9,895 nt of DNA from Alphaproteobacteria bacterium (GTDB taxonomy: Bacteria; Pseudomonadota; Alphaproteobacteria; Thalassobaculales; Thalassobaculaceae), in assembly GCA_028822575.1 (NCBI GenBank), contig JAPKDN010000072.1:1-9895 (forward strand), read 5' to 3'. Shown here piece after piece: positions 1 to 7,858 of the stretch; the stretch's first letter is position 1; each line of letters begins with the position of its first letter. The notes under the pieces are model-generated. The model was given only the letters and a program-made list of their open reading frames with translations, was not told the origin of the DNA and ran no database searches. The translations under genes and the position numbers were made by a program.

Positions 1-299
1 TCGTCGACTTGGATATCGATTCTTGGGTCTGGGCTTTCATGGGCCTGGCTCAGGTCGTCGCCTATGAGGGCGAGCTCGACAAGGCCATCGGGTATGTCAG
101 CGCGGGTGTCGCGCGGCCCTCGGACGTAATTGACTATTTCTGCCTCGCCTTCTTGCCGACTTTCCTGGTCGCCGCCGGGCATCAAGATCGGGATGAAGCA
201 TTGATCCAAGAGAGCGCCGCCAAGATTGAGGTGACCCGGAACCCAAGCTTGATAGCGGTGACGGAAAGACCGATGAACGGAGACGTCCTGGATTCCTGA
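1..299 (+). CDS. C-terminal fragment of an unidentified, possibly TPR-like protein (5' end outside window)
   Basis: The frame is open from the left edge (first full codon at base 3) and ends with TGA at 297-299, giving about 98 residues. The first part reads as helix-turn-helix repeat-like sequence (AFMGLAQVVAYEGELDKAIGY, then FLPTFLVAAGHQDRDEAL). This resembles the C-terminal tetratricopeptide-type repeats of bacterial adenylate-cyclase-like or transcriptional-activator proteins, a resemblance only. There is a TTG at 9, but the frame continues upstream, so I treat the gene as truncated by the window rather than starting there. It converges on the monooxygenase gene with 34 bases between the stops. 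Function unknown; it could also be a degraded remnant. Confidence 0.45.
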   Translation, partial: VDLDIDSWVWAFMGLAQVVAYEGELDKAIGYVSAGVARPSDVIDYFCLAFLPTFLVAAGHQDRDEALIQESAAKIEVTRNPSLIAVTERPMNGDVLDS

Positions 300-333
300 A
301 TCAATGTTGACCCCGAAGTCTAGGAGATAGACC

Positions 334-1665
334 CTAAGAAGAGTTGAAGAACTGGTTCTTGGGGCGAGGCAGACCGAGATTTTCGCGCAAGGTCTTGCCC
401 TCGTATTCGGTGCGAAAAATCCCACGTCGTTGCAGTTCGGGAACCACCTTGTCGACGAAATCATCTAGTCCGGCCGGCAAATAAGGAAACATAATGTTGA
501 AACCGTCGCAGGCTTCCTCTTCCAACCATTGTTGCATCTGGTCGGCGATGGTCGTGGGCGTGCCAACCATGGCGAGACCAGAGTAGCCGCCGAGCCTCTG
601 GGCCAATTCGCGCACCGTCAGCTTCTCGCGCCGAGCGAGGTTCATCGCCCGCTCGCGACCGCTTTTCGATTGATTGGTTTCGGGGATCTCGGGCAAGGGG
701 CGGTCGGGGTCGAATGTCGAGGCGTCGTAGCCAAGCGCAATGGAAAGCGAGGCGATGGCGCTGTCGTAATGCACCAGGCTATCGAGCAATGCCCGTTTCT
801 CTAGCGCTTCGGCGTCGCTGTCGCCAACTACGACTAGGCAGCCGGGTAGGATCTTCAGGTGGTCTTTTGGCCGGCCTAGTTTATCCATCCGGCTTTTGAT
901 ATCCTGATACAGGCTTTTGCTGTCCTCGATCCGAGGGGTGCCAGCGAAGACCATCTCGGCGGTCTCGGCGGCCAGTTGCTTGCCGGGATCAGACGCGCCA
1001 GCCTGGACGATCAACGGCCATCCCTGGGGCGGGCGGGCGATGTTGAGTGGGCCGCGTACCGATAGAAACTCACCATTATGATTTAAGGTATGCAGCTTGT
1101 CGGGGTCGAAAAAGATGCCGGACTCGGGGTCTTGGATGAAAGCGTCGTCCGCCCAGCTATCCCATAGGCCCGTTACGACATCGTAATATTCCCGAGCTCG
1201 GCGATAGCGCTCACCATGCTCCATATGCTCTTGCATGCCGAAATTCAACGCCGCGTCCGGGTTCGACGTGGTAACCAGATTCCACCCCGCGCGCCCGCCG
1301 CTGATATGGTCTAGCGAGGCAAAACGTCGAGCGACCACATAGGGCGGCTCGAAGGTGGTCGAGGCTGTGGCGATCAGCCCAAGATGCTCGGTCACCATCG
1401 CCAACGCCGGTAACAAAGTCAGTGGATCGAAAGACGTCGAGGTGGCACTGCGCTTCAATGCTTCAATCGGCATGTTGAGCACCGCCAGATGGTCTGCCAT
1501 GAAAAAGGCGTCGAATTTTCCACGTTCGAGCGTTTGGGCATAGTGGACCAGGTGCTTGAGATTAAAGTTTGCGTCCGGCGTGCCGCCAGGATAACGCCAT
1601 GCGGCGGTGTGAATGCTGACAGGGCGCATGAAGGCGCCTAGGCGAAGGTGTTTCTGCTCGGTCAT
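334..1665 (-). CDS. FMN-dependent monooxygenase of the NtaA/SnaA/DszA family (LLM class flavin-dependent oxidoreductase)
   Basis: The 443-residue product has the usual length for the nitrilotriacetate monooxygenase branch of luciferase-like flavoproteins. These enzymes use FMNH2 from a separate flavin reductase, plus O2, to oxidise small organic N- or S-compounds. Visible hallmarks are the N-terminal strand with HTAAWRYPGG (19-28), FDAFFMADHL (51-60), the block SGGRAGWNLVTTSN (122-135), the FMN-phosphate type segment PPQGWPLIVQAGAS (212-225) and a C-terminal region ending near PRPKNQFF. The ATG at 1665 places the family N-terminus correctly. Its Shine-Dalgarno is poor, with a GGA only about four bases upstream. 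No reductase, transporter or regulator lies beside it, so the substrate cannot be inferred from context. Family assignment is secure; the specific reaction is unknown. Confidence 0.93.
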   Translation of the reverse strand: MTEQKHLRLGAFMRPVSIHTAAWRYPGGTPDANFNLKHLVHYAQTLERGKFDAFFMADHLAVLNMPIEALKRSATSTSFDPLTLLPALAMVTEHLGLIATASTTFEPPYVVARRFASLDHISGGRAGWNLVTTSNPDAALNFGMQEHMEHGERYRRAREYYDVVTGLWDSWADDAFIQDPESGIFFDPDKLHTLNHNGEFLSVRGPLNIARPPQGWPLIVQAGASDPGKQLAAETAEMVFAGTPRIEDSKSLYQDIKSRMDKLGRPKDHLKILPGCLVVVGDSDAEALEKRALLDSLVHYDSAIASLSIALGYDASTFDPDRPLPEIPETNQSKSGRERAMNLARREKLTVRELAQRLGGYSGLAMVGTPTTIADQMQQWLEEEACDGFNIMFPYLPAGLDDFVDKVVPELQRRGIFRTEYEGKTLRENLGLPRPKNQFFNSS

Positions 1666-1936
1666 AATCCAAATTTTGGCGCTATTGTTGTGGTCGCTGA
1701 AGCGATGGTGCCGGGCGATAGACCGTGAAGCAATGCAAAAAACGTTAGTGGGCGCCGGAAACCCTTAAGGCTAACATTACGGCGGAGGAGTCGGCGTTGG
1801 TATAGGAAAAGCCAATGGGTATTTCGGACGTTCGAGGGTTCAAGAGCCGCGGATACCAGACAGTTATCACGAATCAGTAACTACGAGGCGTGGACAACGC
1901 AGCCGAAAGAAGACGCAGATAGGGCGCTGCTCCGCG
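1666..1936. other. 271-base non-coding gap between the monooxygenase and fadD
   Basis: Both flanking genes are on the minus strand, so this stretch holds the 3' end region of fadD and the promoter region of the monooxygenase gene. No convincing ORF, tRNA or small RNA is visible. One inverted repeat stands out: GTTAG at 1744-1748 and CTAAC at 1771-1775, enclosing an 8-base palindrome CCTTAAGG (1763-1770). It has no adjoining T-run, so it is not a clear terminator. I could not identify a convincing -35/-10 pair for the monooxygenase. Confidence 0.5.
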
Positions 1937-3730
1937 CTACCGGCGTTCGTACAACGCGTTAAGCCTCTCCGAATACGCCTCGCAGATTTTATGGCGGCGT
2001 ATTTTTAAGGTCGGGGTCATCATGGCGTTTTCGGTCGAGAAGGCTTCGGTGGCTATGATGATACGGCGGACCTTTTCAATCTGGGAGAGGTTGGCGTTGA
2101 CGCGGTCCATTACCGCGTTGACTGCCTTGGCAAAGTCCTGGTTCTCGGCGAGGGCCGCGAGATTGGCCTCGGCGCCATTGGCCTTGGCCCATTCGGCAAT
2201 GAACTCGTCCGACGGCACGACCACGCCGACCAGGTTCGGACGTTTATCGCCATAGACCATCGCCTGAACTAACTCAGCCTCGAGGGTAATCACACCCTCG
2301 ACCCGCGCTGGCGCGATGTTTTCGCCGCCAGAATTGACGATGATGTCCTTCTTGCGGTCGGTAATCCGAAGGTACCCATCATCCTCGATTACACCGATGT
2401 CGCCGGTGTACAGCCAACCATCGATGATGGTTGCCGCGGTCGTCTCGGCGTCGCGCCAATAGCCTTTCATCAACAGCTCGCCACGCACCAGGATTTCACC
2501 ATCCCCGGCGATCTTGATCTCGACGCCAACGAGCGCCGGGCCGACGGTCTCGATTCGGGTCTTGTCAGGCCGATTGCAGCTGATCACGGGCGAGGCTTCG
2601 GTCTGGCCGTAGCCCTGCAGGATGCTGATGCCAAGTGACAGGAAGAAGTTACCGATATCCGGGTTGAGCGCGGCCCCCCCCGAGACAAAAGTCTTCAGGC
2701 GCCCGCCGAAACGCCTGGACACTTTCTTACGAACCAACAGGTCGAGCACGACGTTGGTCACCCGCTCCCCGAAAGCCATGGCGCCCGGCGTCTCATGCCG
2801 TTTCTTGCCCAACTCGATCGCTCGGGCGAACAGCTTGGCCTTGGAGCCACCAGCTTGCTCGACGCTGCGGCGAATGCGGTCATGCAACACCTCATATAAT
2901 CGCGGCACCGCCGTCATGATCGTTGGCCGCACCTCCTGCAGGTTCGCAGCGATCTTGTCGGGTCCCTCGGCGTAATAGATTTGCGCGCCAATCGAGATCG
3001 GAAAGAACAGCCCGGCGGTATGCTCGTAAGAATGCGAGAGCGGTAATAACGATAAAAACACTTCGTCCCCAAGGCCAAAGTCCAGCAACAAATCATAGGC
3101 CGAATAACAATTGGCCAGGATAGAGCCATGGGTCAGCATCACCCCCTTGGGCCTGCCGCCGGTGCCAGAGGTGTAGATGAAACAGGCTATGTCCTCGCGG
3201 TTCAGGTTGCCCGCGACCTCGCGGATATCATCTGTCTGCTCGTCACCCATGATCAGGACATCGTCCCAGTGCAGACTACGGACTTCTGCCTGGGTATCAG
3301 AAGCCTGTGCCTCCATTGAAATCACGATCTCACACGCGGAGGCGCTAAGCGCCGCAGGCAACACATCGCGGGCCAGCTTCTCGGTTGAGATGATGGCAAC
3401 CTTGGCCTCGGAATGGTCGAGGATATGCAGATGGTCGTCCGTTGTATTGGTGGTATAGGCCGGCACGCTCACCGCGCCGATGGCGCCTATCGCCAAATCC
3501 GCGACCACCCAGTCCGGACGGTTCTCCGAGATGATAACGACCCGGTCACCCTTCTCGATGCCAAGAGATCTCAAACCCCGCGCCAGCCGACTTACTTGTG
3601 TAGCGGTCTCGCCATAACTCCGAGGCCGCCAGGCGCCTTCGTACTTGTCCCAAAGGAACGGTTTATCACCAAGCGCGTCCGCCTTGTCGAAGAACATCGT
3701 CGCGAGGTTGCGTACTGCTTTATAGTCCAT
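1937..3730 (-). CDS. Long-chain acyl-CoA synthetase (AMP-forming), FadD15-like
   Basis: The 597-residue enzyme activates a fatty acid with ATP and CoA to give acyl-CoA, AMP and pyrophosphate. It is a cytoplasmic or membrane-associated ANL-superfamily protein that feeds beta-oxidation or lipid synthesis. Motifs in order: the phosphate-binding loop YTSGTGGRPKG (187-196), QGYGQTEAS (372-380), YTGD (441-444), TDRKKD (457-462) followed by the glycine-rich SGGENI hinge region, and the C-terminal catalytic lysine in TPTLK (K576). Length and motif spellings fit the roughly 600-residue FadD15-like group rather than the 560-residue E. coli FadD group. I chose the ATG at 3730 because GGGAG lies six bases upstream. 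An ATG eleven codons earlier (3763) is in frame but lacks a ribosome site and would add an atypical leader. The gene is divergent from the peptidase gene. Chain-length preference cannot be read from sequence. Confidence 0.95.
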   Translation of the reverse strand: MDYKAVRNLATMFFDKADALGDKPFLWDKYEGAWRPRSYGETATQVSRLARGLRSLGIEKGDRVVIISENRPDWVVADLAIGAIGAVSVPAYTTNTTDDHLHILDHSEAKVAIISTEKLARDVLPAALSASACEIVISMEAQASDTQAEVRSLHWDDVLIMGDEQTDDIREVAGNLNREDIACFIYTSGTGGRPKGVMLTHGSILANCYSAYDLLLDFGLGDEVFLSLLPLSHSYEHTAGLFFPISIGAQIYYAEGPDKIAANLQEVRPTIMTAVPRLYEVLHDRIRRSVEQAGGSKAKLFARAIELGKKRHETPGAMAFGERVTNVVLDLLVRKKVSRRFGGRLKTFVSGGAALNPDIGNFFLSLGISILQGYGQTEASPVISCNRPDKTRIETVGPALVGVEIKIAGDGEILVRGELLMKGYWRDAETTAATIIDGWLYTGDIGVIEDDGYLRITDRKKDIIVNSGGENIAPARVEGVITLEAELVQAMVYGDKRPNLVGVVVPSDEFIAEWAKANGAEANLAALAENQDFAKAVNAVMDRVNANLSQIEKVRRIIIATEAFSTENAMMTPTLKIRRHKICEAYSERLNALYERR

Positions 3731-3813
3731 TATCCACTCCCGGCACGTGCCCCATATACACACGGGACTTATTCAAGCATGCGTGTCGACGCTCCGCACG
3801 GTAACATCATCTG
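3731..3813. promoter_or_regulatory. Divergent promoter region between the acyl-CoA synthetase and oligoendopeptidase genes, with a 10-base palindrome
   Basis: This 83-base spacer must hold the promoters of both outward-facing genes unless they lie further upstream. It contains the perfect palindrome GGCACGTGCC at 3742-3751, next to the synthetase ribosome site. I could not find -35/-10 pairs with acceptable spacing: a TTGAAT-like box on the minus strand is only 12 bases from a TATATG-like box. The palindrome could be part of an operator or chance in GC-rich DNA. Confidence 0.45.
3737..3741 (-). promoter_or_regulatory. Ribosome binding site that fixes the fadD-like start
   Basis: On the minus strand GGGAG sits six bases before the ATG at 3730. 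It is the strongest Shine-Dalgarno match near this gene and supports the internal ATG over the upstream in-frame ATG at 3763. Confidence 0.7.
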
Positions 3814-5622
3814 ATGGATACAATCATGGCTGAAGCAGCACAATCCAATCCAGTCGACGGTCTTGGCGTTTTGCCGGAGTGGGATCTCGCGGACCTTTAT
3901 CCCGGAACCGCTTCGAAGCCGCTCGCCGATGATCTGGAAGCGGCGGCCACAGACGCCAAGGGGTTCAAGCGGCGTTACGCGGGAAAAGTTTCGAGCCTCT
4001 CCGGTCTGGCGCTGGGCGAAGCCATCGCGGAATATGAACGGCTGGATGAGATCATCGGTCGGGTGATGTCCTACGCCCAACTTGTTTATGCTGGCAACAT
4101 GTCGAGTTCCGAGAATGGCAAATTCTATCAATCGATGCAGGAACGCTCGACAGAAATTGGCAGCGACCTTTTGTTCTTCGGTCTGGAGATAAACCGCATC
4201 GAGGAGACGGATCTCGAGGGCAAGCTCAAGGCCACTGAATTAGCGCGCTATCAGCCGTGGCTGCGCGACGTTCGCGTGTTTCGTCCGCATCAGCTTTCGG
4301 ATGAACTCGAGGAAATGTTGCATGAAAAAAGCGTCGCCGGTCGTGGCGCCTGGATGCGGCTTTTCGACGAAACCATGGCCGGCCTGCGCTTTGAGCTTGA
4401 TGGCAAGGAGTTGACGGCGGCCGAGGTGCTGGATCGACTGTCTCATAAGGACGGCAAGGAGCGCGAGGCGGCGGCTAGATCGCTCTCCAAAGTCCTTGGT
4501 GCTAACGTGAAGCTGTTCTCGTTGATCACCAACACCCTAGCCAAGGACAAGGAGGTCGAGGACAAGCGTCGCCAATACACGCGCCCGATTTCGTCGCGCA
4601 ATCGGGTCAATCAGGTCGAGGACGAAGTGGTCGACGCCCTGGTCGACTCGGTCTCGGGCAGCTATGCGCGGATTTCTCATCGTTATTACGCGTTGAAGGC
4701 GAATTGGTTCGGCGTCGACGCACTGGATTTCTGGGATCGCAACGCCCCATTGCCCGATGACGATGATAGCATCATCCATTGGGACGAGGCGAAAACCACG
4801 GTGCTTGACGCCTACGGCGCCTTTTCACCAAAACTAGCGGAGATCGGCACCCAGTTTTTCACTAATAACTGGATCGACGCGCCGGTGCGCCCGGGTAAGG
4901 CCTCCGGCGCCTTCTCGCATCCGACAGTACCGGCGGCGCATCCCTATATCCTGCTGAACTATCAGGGCAAGACCCGTGATGTGATGACACTGGCGCATGA
5001 GTTGGGTCATGGGGTGCATCAGGTTCTGGCGGCGGGACAAGGTCATCTGTTATCTGACACGCCGCTTACGCTCGCCGAGACCGCCTCGGTGTTCGGCGAG
5101 ATGCTGACATTTCGCTCGATGCTCGCGGCGCGCACGGATCCCAAGGAACGCCGGGTAATGCTGGCCTCCAAGGTCGAGGACATGATCAACACCGTTGTCC
5201 GGCAGATAGCGTTTCATCAATTCGAGGCGCGCGTCCATGACCAGCGCCGCGAGGGCGAGCTGACGCCGGACGCGATTGGCGATATCTGGATGGGGATTCA
5301 AACCGAGAGCTTGGGGCCGGCGATCCGCTTCGATGATGACTACAGGGTGTTCTGGACCTATATTCCCCACTTCATACACTCTCCCTTTTATGTTTATGCC
5401 TATGCTTTTGGTGATTGCCTGGTGAACTCGCTTTACGCGGTCTATCAGGACGCCGAGACAGGTTTCGCCGAGAAGTATCTGGAGATGCTGGCGGCGGGTG
5501 GTACTTTGCGCCACAAGGAATTGCTGGCGCCCTTTGGCCTGGATGCTAGCGATCCAGCATTTTGGGGCAAGGGGCTGTCGGTGATCGAGGGCTTCATCGA
5601 CGAGCTGGAGGCGATGAGCTAG
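3814..5622 (+). CDS. pepF: M3-family oligoendopeptidase F (PepF/clade 3 type)
   Basis: The 602-residue cytoplasmic zinc metallopeptidase has no signal peptide or membrane segment. Family members cut short peptides and help recycle oligopeptides. The N-terminus carries the typical LPEWDLADLYPG (20-31), followed by a long helical domain. The catalytic site is HELGH at 395-399 (H395 and H399 as zinc ligands, E396 as general base). The likely third ligand is E422 in LAETASVFGE (420-429). The C-terminal substrate-pocket region HFIHSPFYVYAYAFGD is also conserved in the family. All residues needed for activity appear to be present. The start at 3814 has only a weak upstream purine stretch; the ATG at 3826, four codons later, is an equally possible start. 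The gene is divergent from the synthetase and followed by a hairpin region. Confidence 0.95.
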   Translation: MDTIMAEAAQSNPVDGLGVLPEWDLADLYPGTASKPLADDLEAAATDAKGFKRRYAGKVSSLSGLALGEAIAEYERLDEIIGRVMSYAQLVYAGNMSSSENGKFYQSMQERSTEIGSDLLFFGLEINRIEETDLEGKLKATELARYQPWLRDVRVFRPHQLSDELEEMLHEKSVAGRGAWMRLFDETMAGLRFELDGKELTAAEVLDRLSHKDGKEREAAARSLSKVLGANVKLFSLITNTLAKDKEVEDKRRQYTRPISSRNRVNQVEDEVVDALVDSVSGSYARISHRYYALKANWFGVDALDFWDRNAPLPDDDDSIIHWDEAKTTVLDAYGAFSPKLAEIGTQFFTNNWIDAPVRPGKASGAFSHPTVPAAHPYILLNYQGKTRDVMTLAHELGHGVHQVLAAGQGHLLSDTPLTLAETASVFGEMLTFRSMLAARTDPKERRVMLASKVEDMINTVVRQIAFHQFEARVHDQRREGELTPDAIGDIWMGIQTESLGPAIRFDDDYRVFWTYIPHFIHSPFYVYAYAFGDCLVNSLYAVYQDAETGFAEKYLEMLAAGGTLRHKELLAPFGLDASDPAFWGKGLSVIEGFIDELEAMS

Positions 5623-5799
5623 CGGCGGGTTTAGGGGGGAGTGACCAGGGCTCACGCGGCGAGTTTTTGGGCTAAAGTCCCGAAAAACGCTCGGCGCGCC
5701 GGCGAGGCCTGTGGCGAGGATAGCCCGCTTTAGGGGCCTGTTGTCCTCCCGTCCTCACCGAGTCGTCGAAGACCTCAACTTACGCAACGGACCGCTGCG
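5623..5799. other. Intergenic region between pepF and fadH
   Basis: The region holds the pepF 3' hairpin (5660-5693), the palindrome CGGCGCGCCG (5692-5701) and whatever leader fadH has. A short open frame beginning at GTG 5711 and running into fadH in another phase is arginine-rich and resembles nothing I know, so I do not call it. I found no convincing promoter boxes. Confidence 0.45.
5660..5693. terminator. Imperfect hairpin downstream of pepF, possible terminator
   Basis: The outer arms CGAG (5660-5663) and CTCG (5690-5693) pair, followed inward by a T-run against an A-run and GGG against CCC, around a loop of about seven bases. The right arm has a small bulge. No T-run follows on the plus strand, so it is not a standard intrinsic terminator. 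The T/A arms could give some termination activity or RNA 3'-end protection. A separate 10-base palindrome CGGCGCGCCG (5692-5701) adjoins it. Confidence 0.35.
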
Positions 5800-7836
5800 A
5801 CGAACACGCTATTTCCCCACCTCCTATCGCCACTCCGGGTTGGCACGACCAGCCTCAAGAACCGGATACTCATGGGCTCCATGCATACCGGATTGGAAGA
5901 GGTGCCGGACGGGTATGCTCGGATGGCGGCGTTCTATGCCGAGCGGGCGCGCGGTGGCGTGGCCTTGATGGTGACCGGCGGAATTTCACCAAATGCCCAG
6001 GGTAAACTGGGCCTTGGCGATGGCGAGCTGGCTTTTCGGGACAGCGCAGAAAAGCATCGGGTGATCACCTCGGCGGTACATGGTGCAGGTGGCAAGATCC
6101 TCTTACAGCTTCTGCATGCTGGTCGGTATTCCAAACAGGCTGATCTGGTCGCGCCATCGCCGATACGGGCGCCGATTAATAAGTTCGAACCGCGTGAGAT
6201 GACCGAGGCGGATATCTTCCAAACCATCGAGGATTTCGCCGACGCCACCGTACTGGCCGCCAAGGTCGGCTATGACGGGGTCGAGTTGATGGGCTCCGAA
6301 GGTTATCTGGTCAGCGAGTTCCTAGCCCCCCATACCAACAAACGGACCGACGGCTGGGGTGGCGTCTGGGAGAACCGAAAACGTCTTTTCGTGGAGATCG
6401 TTCGGCGGGCCCGCGAGAAGGCTGGCCCCGACTTGATCCTGATGACGCGCCTTTCGGTTCTTGATCTGGTCGAGGGTGGCATGACTGGGGCCGAAACGGT
6501 GGATCTCGCCCGCTCCCTGGAAATGGCCGGTGCCGACATTCTGAATTCCGGCATCGGTTGGCACGAGGCGCGGATCCCAACAATTATGAACTCGGTGCCA
6601 CGCAACGCCTTCGTCTGGGCGACCAAGCGGATCACCGAGGTCGTCTCGATCCCAGTGATCGCATCGAACCGGATCAATACGCCCGAGCGCGCCGAGGAGA
6701 TCATCGCCACCGGTGCTGCTAACATGGTCTCCATGGCGCGGCCGTTTCTCGCCGATCCTGATTTTGTCGCCAAGGCCGCCGATGGAGATGCTGCGGGAAT
6801 CAACACCTGCATTGCTTGCAACCAGGCCTGTCTCGACAATATTTTTTCCGGATGGGTCGCTTCTTGCCTGGTCAATCCGCGCGCCTGTCGCGAGACAGAG
6901 CTTTTGATCGAACCCGCCGCGTTGTCCAAGAAAGTCGCCGTTGTTGGCGCCGGACCGGGCGGCATGGCGGCGGCGGCGACACTGGCGGCGCGTGGCCACG
7001 TGGTGACTCTTTTCGAGGCCGAGGACCGGCTGGGCGGGCAATTCAACATGGCCATGGTGATCCCCGGCAAGGAGGATTACGGCGAGACCATCCGCTATTT
7101 CTCCAACAGGCTTGACCAACTAGGCGTTGATACTCGCCTGTCGACGCGCGCGTCGGCGGAGGATTTGACCGGGGGTGGCTACGATGCTGTGATCCTGGCC
7201 TCGGGGGTTACACCGCGCCCGCTTGATCTCAAGGGCGCTGATCATCCCAAGGCCATGAGTTATGTTGACGTGTTGTGGCATCGTAAACCCGTGGGCGAGA
7301 AAGTGGCGATCATCGGCGCCGGAGGGATTGGCTTCGACGTAGCGGAGTTCCTCACGAGTGCCGCGGGCCCAATAGACCCGAACAACGCCGATATTGACGT
7401 CTTTCTCGCGGAATGGGGGATCGATACGACCCTGACGGACCCAGGGGGCGTGACCCCGTCCGGCCCTAAAATGCACTCCGCCCGAAGCATCACGCTATGT
7501 CAGCGTTCGGACCAGCGGTTTGGGCGGACCCTCGGGAAGTCGACGGGCTGGGCGATCCGCGAGGCGTTCCGGATGAAGGGCGTCGCGTTCGTCGGCGGTG
7601 TTTCCTACCGAGAAATCGATGATGCAGGCCTGCATGTGACGATAGGCGATGAAGATACGGTGATTGAGGCGGACACGGTGGTGATCTGCGCCGGTCAGGA
7701 ACCCCGGCGGGAATTACAAGCGAGCCTGGAGGCGGCGGGTTTGCCGGTCCATCTGATCGGCGGAGCCGCAGAAGCGGCGGAACTCGACGCTCAGCGCGCG
7801 ATCGATCAGGCGGTTCGCTTGGCGGCGGGGATGTGA
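5800..7836 (+). CDS. fadH: 2,4-dienoyl-CoA reductase (NADPH), FadH; non-canonical or lost start codon
   Basis: This monomeric-type iron-sulfur flavoenzyme reduces 2,4-dienoyl-CoA with NADPH, letting beta-oxidation handle unsaturated fatty acids. From an ACG at 5800 it would be 678 residues (E. coli FadH is about 672). An N-terminal FMN barrel holds LKNRILMGSMHTGLEE (19-34), the active-site Tyr in GSEGYL (Y169) and His in GIGWHEARIP (H255). The 4Fe-4S cysteines are C337, C340, C344 and C356. The FAD-binding GAGPGG is at 383-388, a second dinucleotide fold GAGGIG at 506-511, and the conserved tail VVICAGQEP precedes the C-terminus. The first in-frame ATG is at 5872 and would remove the first barrel strand. 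Upstream codons still encode FadH-like sequence, but no ATG, GTG or TTG occurs in frame back to the TAG at 5731. ACG at 5800 sits where the family starts, with CGGA eight bases upstream. The product is certain; the start is not. It converges on the next gene with 22 bases between stops. Confidence 0.95.
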   Translation, partial: TNTLFPHLLSPLRVGTTSLKNRILMGSMHTGLEEVPDGYARMAAFYAERARGGVALMVTGGISPNAQGKLGLGDGELAFRDSAEKHRVITSAVHGAGGKILLQLLHAGRYSKQADLVAPSPIRAPINKFEPREMTEADIFQTIEDFADATVLAAKVGYDGVELMGSEGYLVSEFLAPHTNKRTDGWGGVWENRKRLFVEIVRRAREKAGPDLILMTRLSVLDLVEGGMTGAETVDLARSLEMAGADILNSGIGWHEARIPTIMNSVPRNAFVWATKRITEVVSIPVIASNRINTPERAEEIIATGAANMVSMARPFLADPDFVAKAADGDAAGINTCIACNQACLDNIFSGWVASCLVNPRACRETELLIEPAALSKKVAVVGAGPGGMAAAATLAARGHVVTLFEAEDRLGGQFNMAMVIPGKEDYGETIRYFSNRLDQLGVDTRLSTRASAEDLTGGGYDAVILASGVTPRPLDLKGADHPKAMSYVDVLWHRKPVGEKVAIIGAGGIGFDVAEFLTSAAGPIDPNNADIDVFLAEWGIDTTLTDPGGVTPSGPKMHSARSITLCQRSDQRFGRTLGKSTGWAIREAFRMKGVAFVGGVSYREIDDAGLHVTIGDEDTVIEADTVVICAGQEPRRELQASLEAAGLPVHLIGGAAEAAELDAQRAIDQAVRLAAGM

Positions 7837-7858
7837 CCCTCGCCCAATACGATCTTGC

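Noticed and set aside
1835..1860. A T-loop-like string (GGTTCAAG) in the 1666-1936 gap, suggesting a tRNA
   Set aside because: No pairing acceptor, anticodon or D arms can be built around it.
1905..1940. Possible terminator after the fadD stop on the minus strand
   Set aside because: Only a four-base GCGC stem is present, with a six-base loop and no uniform T-run.
5050..5655. A 201-codon minus-strand frame opposite the 3' half of pepF
   Set aside because: It is antisense to the zinc-site region of the peptidase and resembles no known family; its only support is length.
5711..5968. An 85-codon plus-strand frame from GTG at 5711 running into fadH
   Set aside because: It has no recognisable domain, is arginine-rich, and overlaps the FadH-homologous region in another phase. 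I considered a frameshift joining it to fadH, but its sequence does not resemble a FadH N-terminus.
6303..7119. Two long minus-strand open frames (about 255 and 265 codons) opposite fadH
   Set aside because: They lie wholly inside fadH, whose frame has full catalytic and cluster motifs. They have composition typical of antisense frames in GC-rich DNA and no recognisable domain.
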